Shown here: positions 1 through 9,676 of the stretch, one piece after another | Layout of the letters: each line of letters begins with the position of its first letter | How positions within the stretch are numbered: position 1 is the first letter of the stretch | Origin: DATKMS01 sp041497995 | GTDB lineage: Bacteria > Desulfobacterota > Binatia > HRBIN30 | Length of the DNA stretch: 18,376 nucleotides | Direction: 5' to 3' | Assembly (NCBI GenBank): GCA_041497995.1 | Contig: JBGQHM010000094.1 | Location: 1 to 18,376, forward strand | The notes under the pieces: model-generated | What the model was told of the DNA's origin: nothing | Databases searched by the model: none | Seen by the model: only the letters and a program-made list of their open reading frames with translations | Made by a program: the position numbers and the translations under genes

Positions 1-14
1 ACGGGTGCCATCGC

Positions 15-1358
15 TCACTGCGATAAGTCGAAATACACCGGGTAACGCACACGCGTGCCGTCGGAAGAAACCAGATCCCACAGCACGCTCCAGCGCGGCG
101 GCAGGTCTGCATCGCGCTCACGGGTGTAGAGCTGCCACAACGGCGCATAGAGCTGCTGAATGCTCGGGTTGCGTGGGAACAAGGCGTCGAGCAGCGCAAG
201 CGTACCCATTTCCTCGTGGTCGTCGTCGGCGACGGCGCGGAACATCGGGAACAGCGTGCGGACGCGACGGCTATGGTGCGTTTGCGGTTGCGCCTCATCG
301 ATGTCCCGGTACAGCACCCAGAAGACATCGCTCCGTGTGTAGCGGTAGTCTTCAAGCTCCTGCGTGCGCCAGCGGTACAGCGGCCACATCACGAAGCGCG
401 AGTGCAGATCGCCGAAGTAGGAATCGCCGTAGAATGGCGCCAGACGCAGGGTAGTGCGCTTGCCGGTGGTGAGCTCGTACTGCGTCAGCCACAGCGGCCA
501 CGGGAACCCCCAGGTCTCGCGGTTTGCTTTGCGATCGATCGAATGAGTGAAAAAGCCATACGATCGGCTCCGCGTCGTGGGCGAATCGATGCGCGAGTAG
601 AACGGGAAGATGACGAGCTGCTGCTCGCGCTCCGGTCGGGTGAAGTGAATCTCACGCGAGATGTAGAACGGCCAGAGGATGTAGTGGTAGCGCTCCGTCT
701 CGCCATCCTGGTTCCACCCGTAGATCGGCCAGATCCGATAGCCCTGTCCCAAGGTGCCACCGGACCACGAGACGAACGGGAAGAGCACCCAGGTGCGCGT
801 CGTCAGTGCTTCCTCCAGGCGCATGTAGAGCGGGAACAGAAACATCTGCACGCGCTGGTAGCCGAAGAAGTCGTCGACGTCGGCGTAGAACGGTAACACG
901 GAAAGCCGCGCGCCCCGCAGATGGCTGTAGCGATAGAAGATGAACGGGAAAATCGTGAAACGCCGATCCCACCCGTCCGGGTGCGGGTCAGTCTCCGTCG
1001 TGTAAGTGATCAGGCCGAAGAGACGGTAGTCAGTGAGCGCGGGTTCCCAGTGTGAGACGAAGAGCGGGTAGAGGACCGACAGCTGATTGTGTGAGATGCG
1101 CGGGCCGCGGGTGAAGGAGAACAGCGGGCGCAGGGTGATTTGTTGCGAGTCGGCGCTGCTCTCGTAGGCGAACAGCGGGCCGAGCAGATGCAGGCTGCGC
1201 TGACCGCTCGTGTCGCTGTGGTAGTCGACCAGCGGCCACAGCTTGATGTCGAGGGCGCGCGCTGGGCTTGTAAGTAGGAGGAGCGCGGTGAGCAGGCCGG
1301 TGGCGGCGGGACGCTGTGCCTGCTGCCACCAGTGAGTCACAGGCTGCGACCGCTCCAC
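15..1358 (-). CDS. Exported aromatic-motif repeat protein, function unknown
   Basis: This encodes 447 residues from a GTG start. A second GTG at codon 7 is better spaced from a GGAG, so the true start may be six codons later. Residues about 17-35 form a hydrophobic signal peptide ending in A-R-A, so export is likely. The rest, about residues 40-410, is dominated by a recurrent short motif, roughly L/I/W-x-P-L/F-Y/F/W followed by charged residues. It occurs about 16 times (for example LWPL, LFPLY, IFPFY, IWPIY, MWPLY) at intervals of about 20-30 residues. The alternating hydrophobic/polar pattern suggests repeated beta hairpins, as in an outer-membrane barrel or a surface beta-repeat protein. 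That is inference. It is the last gene of a minus-strand run, 6 bp after the previous stop. I do not recognise a named family and assign no function. Confidence 0.85.
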   Translation of the reverse strand: MERSQPVTHWWQQAQRPAATGLLTALLLLTSPARALDIKLWPLVDYHSDTSGQRSLHLLGPLFAYESSADSQQITLRPLFSFTRGPRISHNQLSVLYPLFVSHWEPALTDYRLFGLITYTTETDPHPDGWDRRFTIFPFIFYRYSHLRGARLSVLPFYADVDDFFGYQRVQMFLFPLYMRLEEALTTRTWVLFPFVSWSGGTLGQGYRIWPIYGWNQDGETERYHYILWPFYISREIHFTRPEREQQLVIFPFYSRIDSPTTRSRSYGFFTHSIDRKANRETWGFPWPLWLTQYELTTGKRTTLRLAPFYGDSYFGDLHSRFVMWPLYRWRTQELEDYRYTRSDVFWVLYRDIDEAQPQTHHSRRVRTLFPMFRAVADDDHEEMGTLALLDALFPRNPSIQQLYAPLWQLYTRERDADLPPRWSVLWDLVSSDGTRVRYPVYFDLSQ

Positions 1359-1364
1359 TCCCGG

Positions 1365-1781
1365 TCACGACGTGAACGTGATGCTGCGCAGGTCGCGGGC
1401 GCGGATCTGATAGATGCCGACGCTCGTCTGGCCGTAGAGCATCAGCGAGTTGCGCACGCGGATGTTGACCGACTCGCCGTTCTTCAGGTGGACGGTGGCC
1501 TGACTGTAGTCGTGCGAGTCCGCTGCGAACTCGACGCTGGCGATGTTGTCGAACTGGATACGCAGGTTCCCGCGCCCCATGTCGCCTTCGAGCTGCGTGT
1601 CACCGCTGACGTTGAGGCGGGTCACCTCGACACTGACGCCGTCCTTGTCGACGAGGGTGGCGCGGAAATCCACTGCAGGATGGATGACGTCTCGCCCACC
1701 CGTCGAGCCTAGACCCAGCAGCAGTGGCGCGGTGGCGATCAACCAAAGAGGGACGGCAGCGGCGATGCGTCGCGATCGCAT
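1365..1781 (-). CDS. Small exported protein of unknown function
   Basis: This encodes 138 residues from the ATG at 1781, which lies 10 bp beyond the amidase stop. The open frame extends upstream to 1868, but that would overlap the amidase, and the chosen start puts a signal peptide at the N-terminus. It has three arginines near the start, then a hydrophobic stretch rich in A, L and P to about residue 27. The mature part alternates short charged and hydrophobic segments. These include V-D-F-R-A-T-L-V-D-K-D-G and, near the end, Y-G-Q-T-S-V-G-I-Y-Q-I-R-A-R-D-L-R-S-I, consistent with a small beta-rich domain that has a repeated 'response to ... sequence/position' style strand pattern. No catalytic motif is seen. 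Position between an amidase and a repeat-rich exported protein suggests co-transcription, but no shared function can be read from sequence. Confidence 0.8.
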   Translation of the reverse strand: MRSRRIAAAVPLWLIATAPLLLGLGSTGGRDVIHPAVDFRATLVDKDGVSVEVTRLNVSGDTQLEGDMGRGNLRIQFDNIASVEFAADSHDYSQATVHLKNGESVNIRVRNSLMLYGQTSVGIYQIRARDLRSITFTS

Positions 1782-1791
1782 GGCGCACGGA

Positions 1792-3237
1792 TCAGGCGTG
1801 CACCGGTGGCCGCCGCTCACGCCACGGACGGGCATTCTCGAGCTGCGCGGCGACGCGGATGAGCACATCCTCCCGGCCGTAGCCGGCGATCAGCTGCACA
1901 CCGATCGGCAGCGCGTCGCGGTTCCAGTACAGCGGCAACGACATCGCCGGCTGCCCCGTGATGTTGAACTGCGCGGTGAAGGGAATCAGCGCGAAGACCT
2001 TTTCGCTGCCGGCAAATGGGTTGCCAGGCGGCGGGACCAGCTCGCCGAGACGCGGTGGCGGTCCAGCGAGTGTGGGCGTGAGCAGCACATCGAAACCGGT
2101 CGCCCACCAACTGGCCATCCGCCGCGTGAACGCGTGCAGCCAATCGATCGCGTGGATGTACTGCGGCGCGGTGATGGCGCGACCCATGGTTGCATAAGTC
2201 CACGTGAGCTCTTCGACGCCGTCCGGCCCCACAGTCTTCCCGGTGGTCTCGCTGATCTCGTCGAGTGTCGCTGCCACCCAGCTCATGAGCAGCGTTGAGA
2301 ATTGTGTGATGCTTTCCTGGAGCTCATCAAATGCGGGCGGGTGCGACTCCTCGACCTGATGGCCGAGTGATTCGAGGAGCCGTGCAGTGTCCTGCACGGC
2401 CGCCGCACAGTCCGGATGCAGCGGACCTCCGCCGGGCAGTCGTGCCATGACTCCGATGCGCAGCCGCCCGGGGTTGGCCCCGACTTCTGCGAGAAACGGA
2501 CGCGGAGGCGGCGGAGCGATGTAAGGATCGCCGGGCATCGCACCGGCGACGACGTCGAGGATCGCCGCCGTGTCGCGCACCGTGCGCGTGACGACGTGCG
2601 AGATCACCAGCCCGTGCCAGAACTCGCCATGGTCGGGACCGAGCGACACTCGCCCGCGCGACGGCTTGAGACCGACGAGACCACACTCGCTGGCCGGGAT
2701 GCGGATCGATCCGCCGCCGTCGCTGGCGTGCGCGGCCGGGACCATGCCGGCGGCCACCGCCGCACCAGACCCGCCACTCGATCCGCCAGTCGAGTGCTCG
2801 ATGTTCCAGGGATTGTGGCTAGCGCCGTAGGACTTCGGCTCGGTTGTAACGTTGAGCCCGAGCTCCGGTGTGTTGGTCTTGCCCAGAAACACGAAGCCGG
2901 CGGCGCGCAGCTTGGCGACCAGGTAGGTGTCATGATCGGCGACCCAACGGAGCTCACGCAGGAACTGGGTGCCGGCATGGTACGGGTCACCGGCCGAGAG
3001 GGCGTCGAGGTCCTTGAGTAGAAAGGGCACCCCCCGAAAGGGGCCGTCTGGCAACTCGGGCGCCGCGGCCTGCTGCCGGGCCTTCTCAAAGAGCGGCGTG
3101 ATGACCGCGTTCAACTGTGGATTCACCTTTTCGATGCGAGCAATCGCCGCGTTCGTTAGCTCCAACGGCGACGCCTGCCGCCGCCGCACTAGCTCCGCTT
3201 GCGCTGTCGCGTCCAGATTTGCGAGGTCGTTCGACAT
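1792..3237 (-). CDS. Amidase-signature family hydrolase
   Basis: This encodes 481 residues from the ATG at 3237. The frame is open 52 codons further upstream, but that part is low-complexity and overlaps a dispersed repeat, so the internal start is preferred. The amidase-signature core is complete. Lys75 lies in V-P-F-L-L-K-D. The glycine/serine loop G-G-S-S-G-G-S holds the cis-serine, about Ser153, and the nucleophile Ser177 lies in G-G-G-S-I-R-I-P-A-S. The 24-residue Ser-Ser spacing matches the family. Such enzymes hydrolyse carboxamides and related linear or cyclic amides in the cytosol. No signal peptide is present. The substrate cannot be read from sequence. GatA is possible in principle, but no gatB or gatC is adjacent and the gene heads an unrelated run, so a general or 6-aminohexanoate-dimer-hydrolase-like amidase is more likely. 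Confidence 0.93.
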   Translation of the reverse strand: MSNDLANLDATAQAELVRRRQASPLELTNAAIARIEKVNPQLNAVITPLFEKARQQAAAPELPDGPFRGVPFLLKDLDALSAGDPYHAGTQFLRELRWVADHDTYLVAKLRAAGFVFLGKTNTPELGLNVTTEPKSYGASHNPWNIEHSTGGSSGGSGAAVAAGMVPAAHASDGGGSIRIPASECGLVGLKPSRGRVSLGPDHGEFWHGLVISHVVTRTVRDTAAILDVVAGAMPGDPYIAPPPPRPFLAEVGANPGRLRIGVMARLPGGGPLHPDCAAAVQDTARLLESLGHQVEESHPPAFDELQESITQFSTLLMSWVAATLDEISETTGKTVGPDGVEELTWTYATMGRAITAPQYIHAIDWLHAFTRRMASWWATGFDVLLTPTLAGPPPRLGELVPPPGNPFAGSEKVFALIPFTAQFNITGQPAMSLPLYWNRDALPIGVQLIAGYGREDVLIRVAAQLENARPWRERRPPVHA

Positions 3238-3270
3238 GGCCGAAACGGATACGATGGAACCCACGGAAAG

Positions 3271-3333
3271 TCTAGCGGGGCTGCGCCCAGCGTCTTTTCT
3301 ATGGACCGCTCCCGTTGGTCGCTGTGGGCTGCC
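3271..3333 (+). repeat. 63-bp dispersed repeat, copy A
   Basis: This is near-identical, in the same orientation, to 5372-5434. By hand alignment there are five substitutions and a few 1-2 base indels. It contains a small hairpin, GGGC-TGC-GCCC (3278-3288). An outer CAGCG (3288-3292) can pair with CGCTG (3320-3324), and this pairing is conserved in the other copy. It lies in the spacer upstream of the acetolactate synthase. Confidence 0.8.
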
Positions 3334-3530
3334 TTCGCAGACTTGACTCAAGCGCGATGAGTTTCTGCCCGTGGCGAGTTCTAGTAAGCGCATTACGGGT
3401 CGTTCTTCTGCGTGAGATTGTGTGCTATACGTTTCATCCGATCCAGCAATCGCGCGGACACTCCTGGTGCGTATCGACGCTGGCTTTGCGGATGCCGACG
3501 GGATGTGCGCAGTAAGAAAACAGAAGGAAC

Positions 3531-3534
3531 GAGG
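3531..3534 (+). promoter_or_regulatory. Ribosome binding site deciding the acetolactate synthase start
   Basis: GAGG lies 9 bases before the ATG at 3544, and AAGGA lies just upstream at 3524-3528. This supports 3544 over the earlier in-frame ATG at 3412, whose 44 extra codons have no family resemblance. Confidence 0.6.
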
Positions 3535-3543
3535 ACGCCACGG

Positions 3544-5376
3544 ATGACCCTGCTAGCGGATACGAAACTCGCCACCAAACAACACCCCCTTGCGGGCAAA
3601 ACCATGAGCCGGGCCGACATGATCATGCAGGTGCTCGCCGACGAGGGAGTGGATACCATCTTTGGATACAGCGGTGGCGCGATTCTACCGACGTACGACG
3701 CGGTCTTCCGCTACAACGAGAGCCATACAAAGGAAGAGGAGATTCGCCTGATCGTTCCTGCCAACGAGCAAGGCGCCGGATTCATGGCGGCAGGCTACGC
3801 GCGTTCGAGCGGCAGAGTGGGCGTCTGTTTGGTGACCTCGGGTCCCGGCGCGACCAATACGGTCACGCCGATCCGCGATTGCCACGCCGACTCCATTCCT
3901 GTGGTCCTGATCTGCGGCCAAGTGCCGCGGGCCGCGATGGGCACGGACGCGTTCCAAGAGGCGCCGGTCTTCAACATCATGGCGGCCTGCGCCAAGCACG
4001 TGTTCTTGGTGACCGACGAGAGCAAGCTGGAGGCGACCGTCCGCACCGCCTTCGAAATAGCTCGCAGCGGCAGGCCGGGACCGGTCGTGATCGACGTGCC
4101 CAAAGATGTGCAGAACTCCGAAGGGCCGTTTCAAGGCAGTGGTCTGCTGCAGCTGCGGGGCTACCAAGAGCGCTTGGAGGCGTTGAAGCGCGCCACGCTC
4201 TCGGAAGAGCACACGCAGGCCTTCTATCGCTTGCTGGCGCAGGCCGAGCGGCCGCTCATCTACGGCGGTGGCGGCATCATCAACAGCAATGCGGCGTCTG
4301 AGCTGCGCGCGTTCGCCGAACGCTTCCACATCCCAGTGGTCACCACGTTGATGGGCATCGGCTCGATCGACACAACGAATGACCTCTCGTTGCACATGCT
4401 CGGCATGCACGGCACGGCCTACGCGAACTATGCGGTGGAAGACTGTGACTTCCTCTTCGCGGTCGGCGCGCGTTTTGATGACCGCGTCGCCGGCAAGGTC
4501 AAGGAGTTCGCTCCGCACGCAAAGATCGCTCACCTCGACGTCGACGCCTCCGAGATTGGAAAGGTCAAGAACGTCGACTGGTCGCACGTCAGCGATGCCA
4601 AGCGCGGCCTCTCCCAGCTGTTGAAGGCGGGCAAGGGCCTGAAGAAGGACTTCAGCCGCTGGCTGGCACACGTCAAACGGATGAGGACCGATCACGCGCT
4701 CAATTTCAACCGCGAATCGAACCTCATCCAGGCCGAAGAGGTGCTGCATACCTTGAACGAGATCACCCGCGGCGAGGCCATCGTGACCACGGGCGTCGGC
4801 CAACATCAGATGTGGGCGGCGCAGTACCTCGATTTCATTCACCCGCGGAGCTTCTTGACCTCCGGCAGCATGGGGACCATGGGCTTCGGTTTGCCGGCGG
4901 CGATCGGCGCGCAGATCGCTAACCCGGGCAAGCTGGTGATCGATGTCGACGGCGACGGCAGCATCCGCATGAACCTCGGCGAGCTCGAGACGCTCACCAA
5001 CTACGACATCCCGGTCAAGGTTCTTCTCCTGAACAACTTCGGCGACGGCATGGTCCGCCAGTGGCAGGATCTGTTTTTTGCCAACCGCTATTCGGGAACC
5101 GACAAGACGCTGCACAAGAAGGATTTCGTCAAGGCCGTCGAAGCGGACGGCTTCGGGTTCGCCAAGCGGGTGACGGACCGGGCGGAGATCAGGTCGGCGC
5201 TCGAGGCGTTCGTCAGCTTCCCAGGTCCGGCGTTCCTGGAGGTGCTGACGGACCAAAACGCGCACGTCTACCCGATGGTCGGTCCGGGCATGGGCTACAA
5301 GGATATGATCACCGGAAAGTACATCAGACCGCGGGAGGCGCGGGCGGGAAAGATCGACAGCTCCGAGAGCTTCTAG
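3544..5376 (+). CDS. ilvB: Acetolactate synthase, catalytic (large) subunit
   Basis: This encodes 610 residues and belongs to the thiamine-diphosphate enzymes that condense two pyruvates to 2-acetolactate, or pyruvate with 2-oxobutyrate. This is the first common step of valine, leucine and isoleucine synthesis, in the cytosol. The three-domain order is complete. The N-terminal domain has the catalytic glutamate Glu75 in P-A-N-E-Q-G and the T-S-G-P-G-A-T-N loop. The middle FAD-type domain has G-A-R-F-D-D-R-V (308-315). The C-terminal domain has the cofactor/metal motif G-D-G-S (470-473) ending in N-N (497-498). The segment P-I-R-D-C-H-A-D-S-I-P differs from the enteric P-x-x-D-A-x-x-D-S-I-P form and suggests a distinct subgroup. 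No regulatory subunit (ilvN) follows; the next gene is unrelated. Related enzymes such as glyoxylate carboligase are less likely because the ALS-type F-Q-E and R-F-D-D-R-V motifs are intact. Confidence 0.93.
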   Translation: MTLLADTKLATKQHPLAGKTMSRADMIMQVLADEGVDTIFGYSGGAILPTYDAVFRYNESHTKEEEIRLIVPANEQGAGFMAAGYARSSGRVGVCLVTSGPGATNTVTPIRDCHADSIPVVLICGQVPRAAMGTDAFQEAPVFNIMAACAKHVFLVTDESKLEATVRTAFEIARSGRPGPVVIDVPKDVQNSEGPFQGSGLLQLRGYQERLEALKRATLSEEHTQAFYRLLAQAERPLIYGGGGIINSNAASELRAFAERFHIPVVTTLMGIGSIDTTNDLSLHMLGMHGTAYANYAVEDCDFLFAVGARFDDRVAGKVKEFAPHAKIAHLDVDASEIGKVKNVDWSHVSDAKRGLSQLLKAGKGLKKDFSRWLAHVKRMRTDHALNFNRESNLIQAEEVLHTLNEITRGEAIVTTGVGQHQMWAAQYLDFIHPRSFLTSGSMGTMGFGLPAAIGAQIANPGKLVIDVDGDGSIRMNLGELETLTNYDIPVKVLLLNNFGDGMVRQWQDLFFANRYSGTDKTLHKKDFVKAVEADGFGFAKRVTDRAEIRSALEAFVSFPGPAFLEVLTDQNAHVYPMVGPGMGYKDMITGKYIRPREARAGKIDSSESF

Positions 5377-5434
5377 GGCCTGCGGCCAGCGTCATTTCTA
5401 TGGTCCGCTCCCCGTTGGGTCGCTGCGGGCTGCC
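5372..5434 (+). repeat. 63-bp dispersed repeat, copy B
   Basis: This is the second copy of the element at 3271-3333, in the same orientation. It begins on the last codons of the acetolactate synthase and supplies its TAG stop. The small hairpin is GGCC-TGC-GGCC (5377-5387). Relative to copy A, its third base pair has changed from G-C to C-G on both sides, a compensatory change. The outer CAGCG (5387-5391) and CGCTG (5421-5425) are unchanged. Confidence 0.8.
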
Positions 5435-5522
5435 AAGTCCGACAGGATGCTAGGCCCGAGCGGATCGGTGGCGTCCGAATCGGGTGGACAATTGCAGTTG
5501 CTCTTGTTACCTGACGGAACCG

Positions 5523-5873
5523 ATGGCACGGCCGCACCCCATAACGACGAAGCCCGGACGCAAGGCCGGTGAGTTGATCGTCCAGCTGCCCCCGGGGTGG
5601 GAGCTGCGTTTGCGTCGCGTCATGCGCTACTTGCTGGCGGAGACGCTCCCGGACCCGCATGAGAAGGGCCTCAGCGAGCATCAGCGAGAGACCCGGATCC
5701 GCGCCCGACGTCGCCAGCTGCAGGCCGCGATGTGTCAGTTCGTCAGTGACCTCATTACCGCTGACATCGTCGGCAAGGAGGTGGCGCTCGCGACGCGCAA
5801 CCGCTTCGGCACCCGTCGCGGCTCACTACGTGAGCACGTGCAAGCCATCCTCCGCGAGGTCGCAGAGAAGTAG
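5523..5873 (+). CDS. Small basic protein of unknown function
   Basis: This encodes 116 residues from the ATG at 5523. An in-frame ATG at 5484 would add 13 cysteine-rich residues, with no better ribosome site at either start. Codon third positions are strongly G/C, as in neighbouring real genes, which supports coding. The protein has a basic N-terminus, then L-P-P-G-W-E-L-R-L-R-R-V-M-R-Y-L-L-A-E-T-L-P, a charged helix rich in Arg, Gln and Glu (about residues 48-70), and a C-terminal R-N-R-F-G-T-R-R-G-S-L-R-E-H-V segment. No membrane segment or signal peptide is seen. The basic, mainly helical makeup would fit nucleic-acid binding, but that is a guess. It follows the acetolactate synthase by about 146 bp on the same strand and is not an ilvN-type ACT-domain protein. 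Confidence 0.65.
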   Translation: MARPHPITTKPGRKAGELIVQLPPGWELRLRRVMRYLLAETLPDPHEKGLSEHQRETRIRARRRQLQAAMCQFVSDLITADIVGKEVALATRNRFGTRRGSLREHVQAILREVAEK

Positions 5874-5879
5874 CCGAAT

Positions 5880-5930
5880 CGCACGCTTCTCGAGAGGAAC
5901 CCCCGGTTCTCGGGCGGCTCTGTGCGTGCG
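5880..5930. terminator. Candidate bidirectional terminator between convergent genes
   Basis: A 7-bp outer inverted repeat (CGCACGC 5880-5886 with GCGTGCG 5924-5930) encloses a tight hairpin, GAACC-CCC-GGTTC (5897-5909). It sits in the 63-bp gap between two convergent genes. No T-tract follows, so termination is inferred from position and structure only. Confidence 0.4.
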
Positions 5931-5936
5931 GCAGGC

Positions 5937-6938
5937 TCACAGTTTACGCGTCACATCCACAGGGATGCCGCGTTTCTCACCCACGGCTTGGCGCAGCCGC
6001 TCGGTGTCGATGCGCTGGGTGAGCCGCGCTTGGCGTGCAAGCGCGAGTGCTGCGCGCTGTAGGTTGGGGATGCGCCTGTACAAGTCATCGTGGACCTCCA
6101 CGTAGACGTGCCCATTGGACTCGCCGAATTTGATCGGCTCGTAGATGAGCTGACCGACTGTCCCACGGTGCACCAGGCGGAACAGTTCGCCGATATCTTC
6201 GGGGTACAGCCGGATGCAGCCGTGCGTCGTCAATCGGCCCACCGACCATGGAACGTCCGTGCCGTGGATCGAATATAGGCCTTTCGACAGACGCATGCGG
6301 TAGTCACCGAGTGGGTTGTCCGGTCCGGGGCCCATCACGTGCCGCTTCGGTCGATCCATCGTCCGGTAGATCGAATCAGGGACGTACCACGTCGGGTGCT
6401 TGTCTTTGGCCGTGATCTGGAATTGTCCGACCGGGCTTGGTGTCGCGTCGGTGCCGATGCCAATTGCCCACGTGCGGACCGTGACGACCGAGCCCGGCGT
6501 GGTCTTCGGGGGGAACAAGTACAGTCGCATCTCGGGAATGTTGACAACGAGACCACGATAGTTGGAGCGCGGCACGATCCATTGCGTCGGCACCGCGACC
6601 TCCAGACCTTGGGGCGGGATCCACTCGTCGGTACCGCGGTTGGCGTCTTGCACTGCGTTGAACCCGAGGCCTGCGTCGCGGGCGACGTCGAGTAACGTCT
6701 CCTTCGGTTCGATGCGGTGCTGTTGCATGCGGCCCACGACACCCGGAAGTTGCCCGGGGCGCGGGACCAGAGTCTGTACGGCCGTGATCTTCTCGAGCGC
6801 CAGTGGAGCGGCAGCGGGCGGTGGCGGAGCTTGCCGCGCTGCGCACCCCGCAAACACAACGGCTGCGACCACGACCCACCGCACATGGAATATGCGGTTG
6901 CCCGTACGCCATGCTCCCGTTAGCAACGGGCTATCCAC
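5937..6938 (-). CDS. LysM-containing YkuD-family L,D-transpeptidase lipoprotein
   Basis: This encodes 333 residues from a GTG. It probably forms 3-3 peptidoglycan cross-links or attaches proteins to peptidoglycan in the periplasm. Residues about 18-32 form a lipoprotein signal with lipobox V-F-A-G-C, making Cys32 the likely lipidated residue. A Pro/Ala-rich linker follows, then a LysM-like segment (about 72-117: I-E-P-K-E-T-L-L-D-V-A-R-D-A-G, then N-A-V-Q-D-A-N). The YkuD catalytic domain runs from about residue 130 to 275. His225-Gly-Thr and the active-site motif T-T-H239-G-C241-I-R243 are intact, so the enzyme should be active. The layout resembles ErfK/YbiS/YcfS/YnhG enzymes. Start choice is uncertain because no Shine-Dalgarno is close to the GTG. 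The gene lies 186 bp downstream of lon on the same strand. Confidence 0.92.
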   Translation of the reverse strand: MDSPLLTGAWRTGNRIFHVRWVVVAAVVFAGCAARQAPPPPAAAPLALEKITAVQTLVPRPGQLPGVVGRMQQHRIEPKETLLDVARDAGLGFNAVQDANRGTDEWIPPQGLEVAVPTQWIVPRSNYRGLVVNIPEMRLYLFPPKTTPGSVVTVRTWAIGIGTDATPSPVGQFQITAKDKHPTWYVPDSIYRTMDRPKRHVMGPGPDNPLGDYRMRLSKGLYSIHGTDVPWSVGRLTTHGCIRLYPEDIGELFRLVHRGTVGQLIYEPIKFGESNGHVYVEVHDDLYRRIPNLQRAALALARQARLTQRIDTERLRQAVGEKRGIPVDVTRKL

Positions 6939-7124
6939 GTAGTCAGATCAGCGCGCGGGTAGTCTCCTCTCACGTCAGCAGCCGTGTGCACGCAAGATGC
7001 CAGGGTGTCGTGGTTCGCCTGCAACTGCGAAGCGGGCGCAAACCGCATGGCCGGCCCACGCCGCGGGGCAGGACTTTCAACCCACTAAGGCAAAAGGTGC
7101 AAGCGGCCGGGGTGCAGGTAATCG

Positions 7125-9407
<2,283 letters not shown>

Positions 9408-9417
9408 TGGATGGCGG

Positions 9418-9445
9418 AAGGTAAGTCGGCCCGGCGGATTGTCAA
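9418..9445 (-). promoter_or_regulatory. Candidate promoter of lon
   Basis: Reading the minus strand, a perfect TTGACA (9440-9445) is followed after 16 bases by TACCTT (9418-9423). The predicted start of transcription would be about 4 bases before the lon ATG, implying a near-leaderless transcript. The -10 match is weak (3 of 6). Confidence 0.4.
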
Positions 9446-9525
9446 CCGTGTGCCGGCATGCGCATACGACGACCGAGGGCGCTGCACAAGGGCATCACCC
9501 GGGCGCTCAGCTGCATTTTGTTGTG

Positions 9526-9547
9526 GCCAACCTTCAGTTGGGTTGGC
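9526..9547. repeat. Inverted repeat in the lon upstream spacer
   Basis: GCCAACC (9526-9532) and GGTTGGC (9541-9547) are perfect 7-bp arms around an 8-base loop. They lie in the 269-bp spacer between the DUF4215 gene and lon. No T-tract is present. It could be a weak terminator or an operator, and nothing else is recognised in this spacer. Confidence 0.35.
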
Positions 9548-9676
9548 GATACGGCCTGTTCCAGCGACTGGCTCGGCTACGGCAGCTAACGTCGTGTCCG
9601 GTTCGATTTCCTGTGTCACGTGTGAGTGTCGCTCGCTCTCGCATTTCAGCGCAATGGTCAGGAAGCCTGCCGGATG

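Larger units (their letters stand above)
3238..3543. other. Divergent spacer between amidase and acetolactate synthase
   Basis: This 306-bp spacer must contain the promoters for both divergent genes. It holds one copy of a 63-bp repeat (3271-3333). I see no convincing sigma-70 promoter for either gene and no leader peptide rich in Leu, Val or Ile codons that would suggest classic ilv attenuation. The amidase frame stays open through it, but with composition unlike the family. Confidence 0.6.

Noticed and set aside
1792..3237. Identification of the amidase as GatA of the transamidation pathway
   Set aside because: No gatB or gatC neighbour exists, and the surrounding G-G-G-S-I-R-I-P-A-S-E-C-G-L motif context is shared by general amidases.
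3302..3360. A short peptide frame starting at an ATG in repeat copy A
   Set aside because: The matching frame in copy B is shifted by indels and gives a different peptide, so the repeat is not conserved as coding sequence.
3685..5265. A 526-codon open frame opposite the acetolactate synthase
   Set aside because: Same codon-bias shadow. The plus-strand protein has all catalytic motifs.
9430..9600. Possible integron attC-like site in the lon upstream spacer
   Set aside because: There is an inverted repeat and a few GTTRRRY-like strings, but no correctly paired end cores and no integrase or cassette context.
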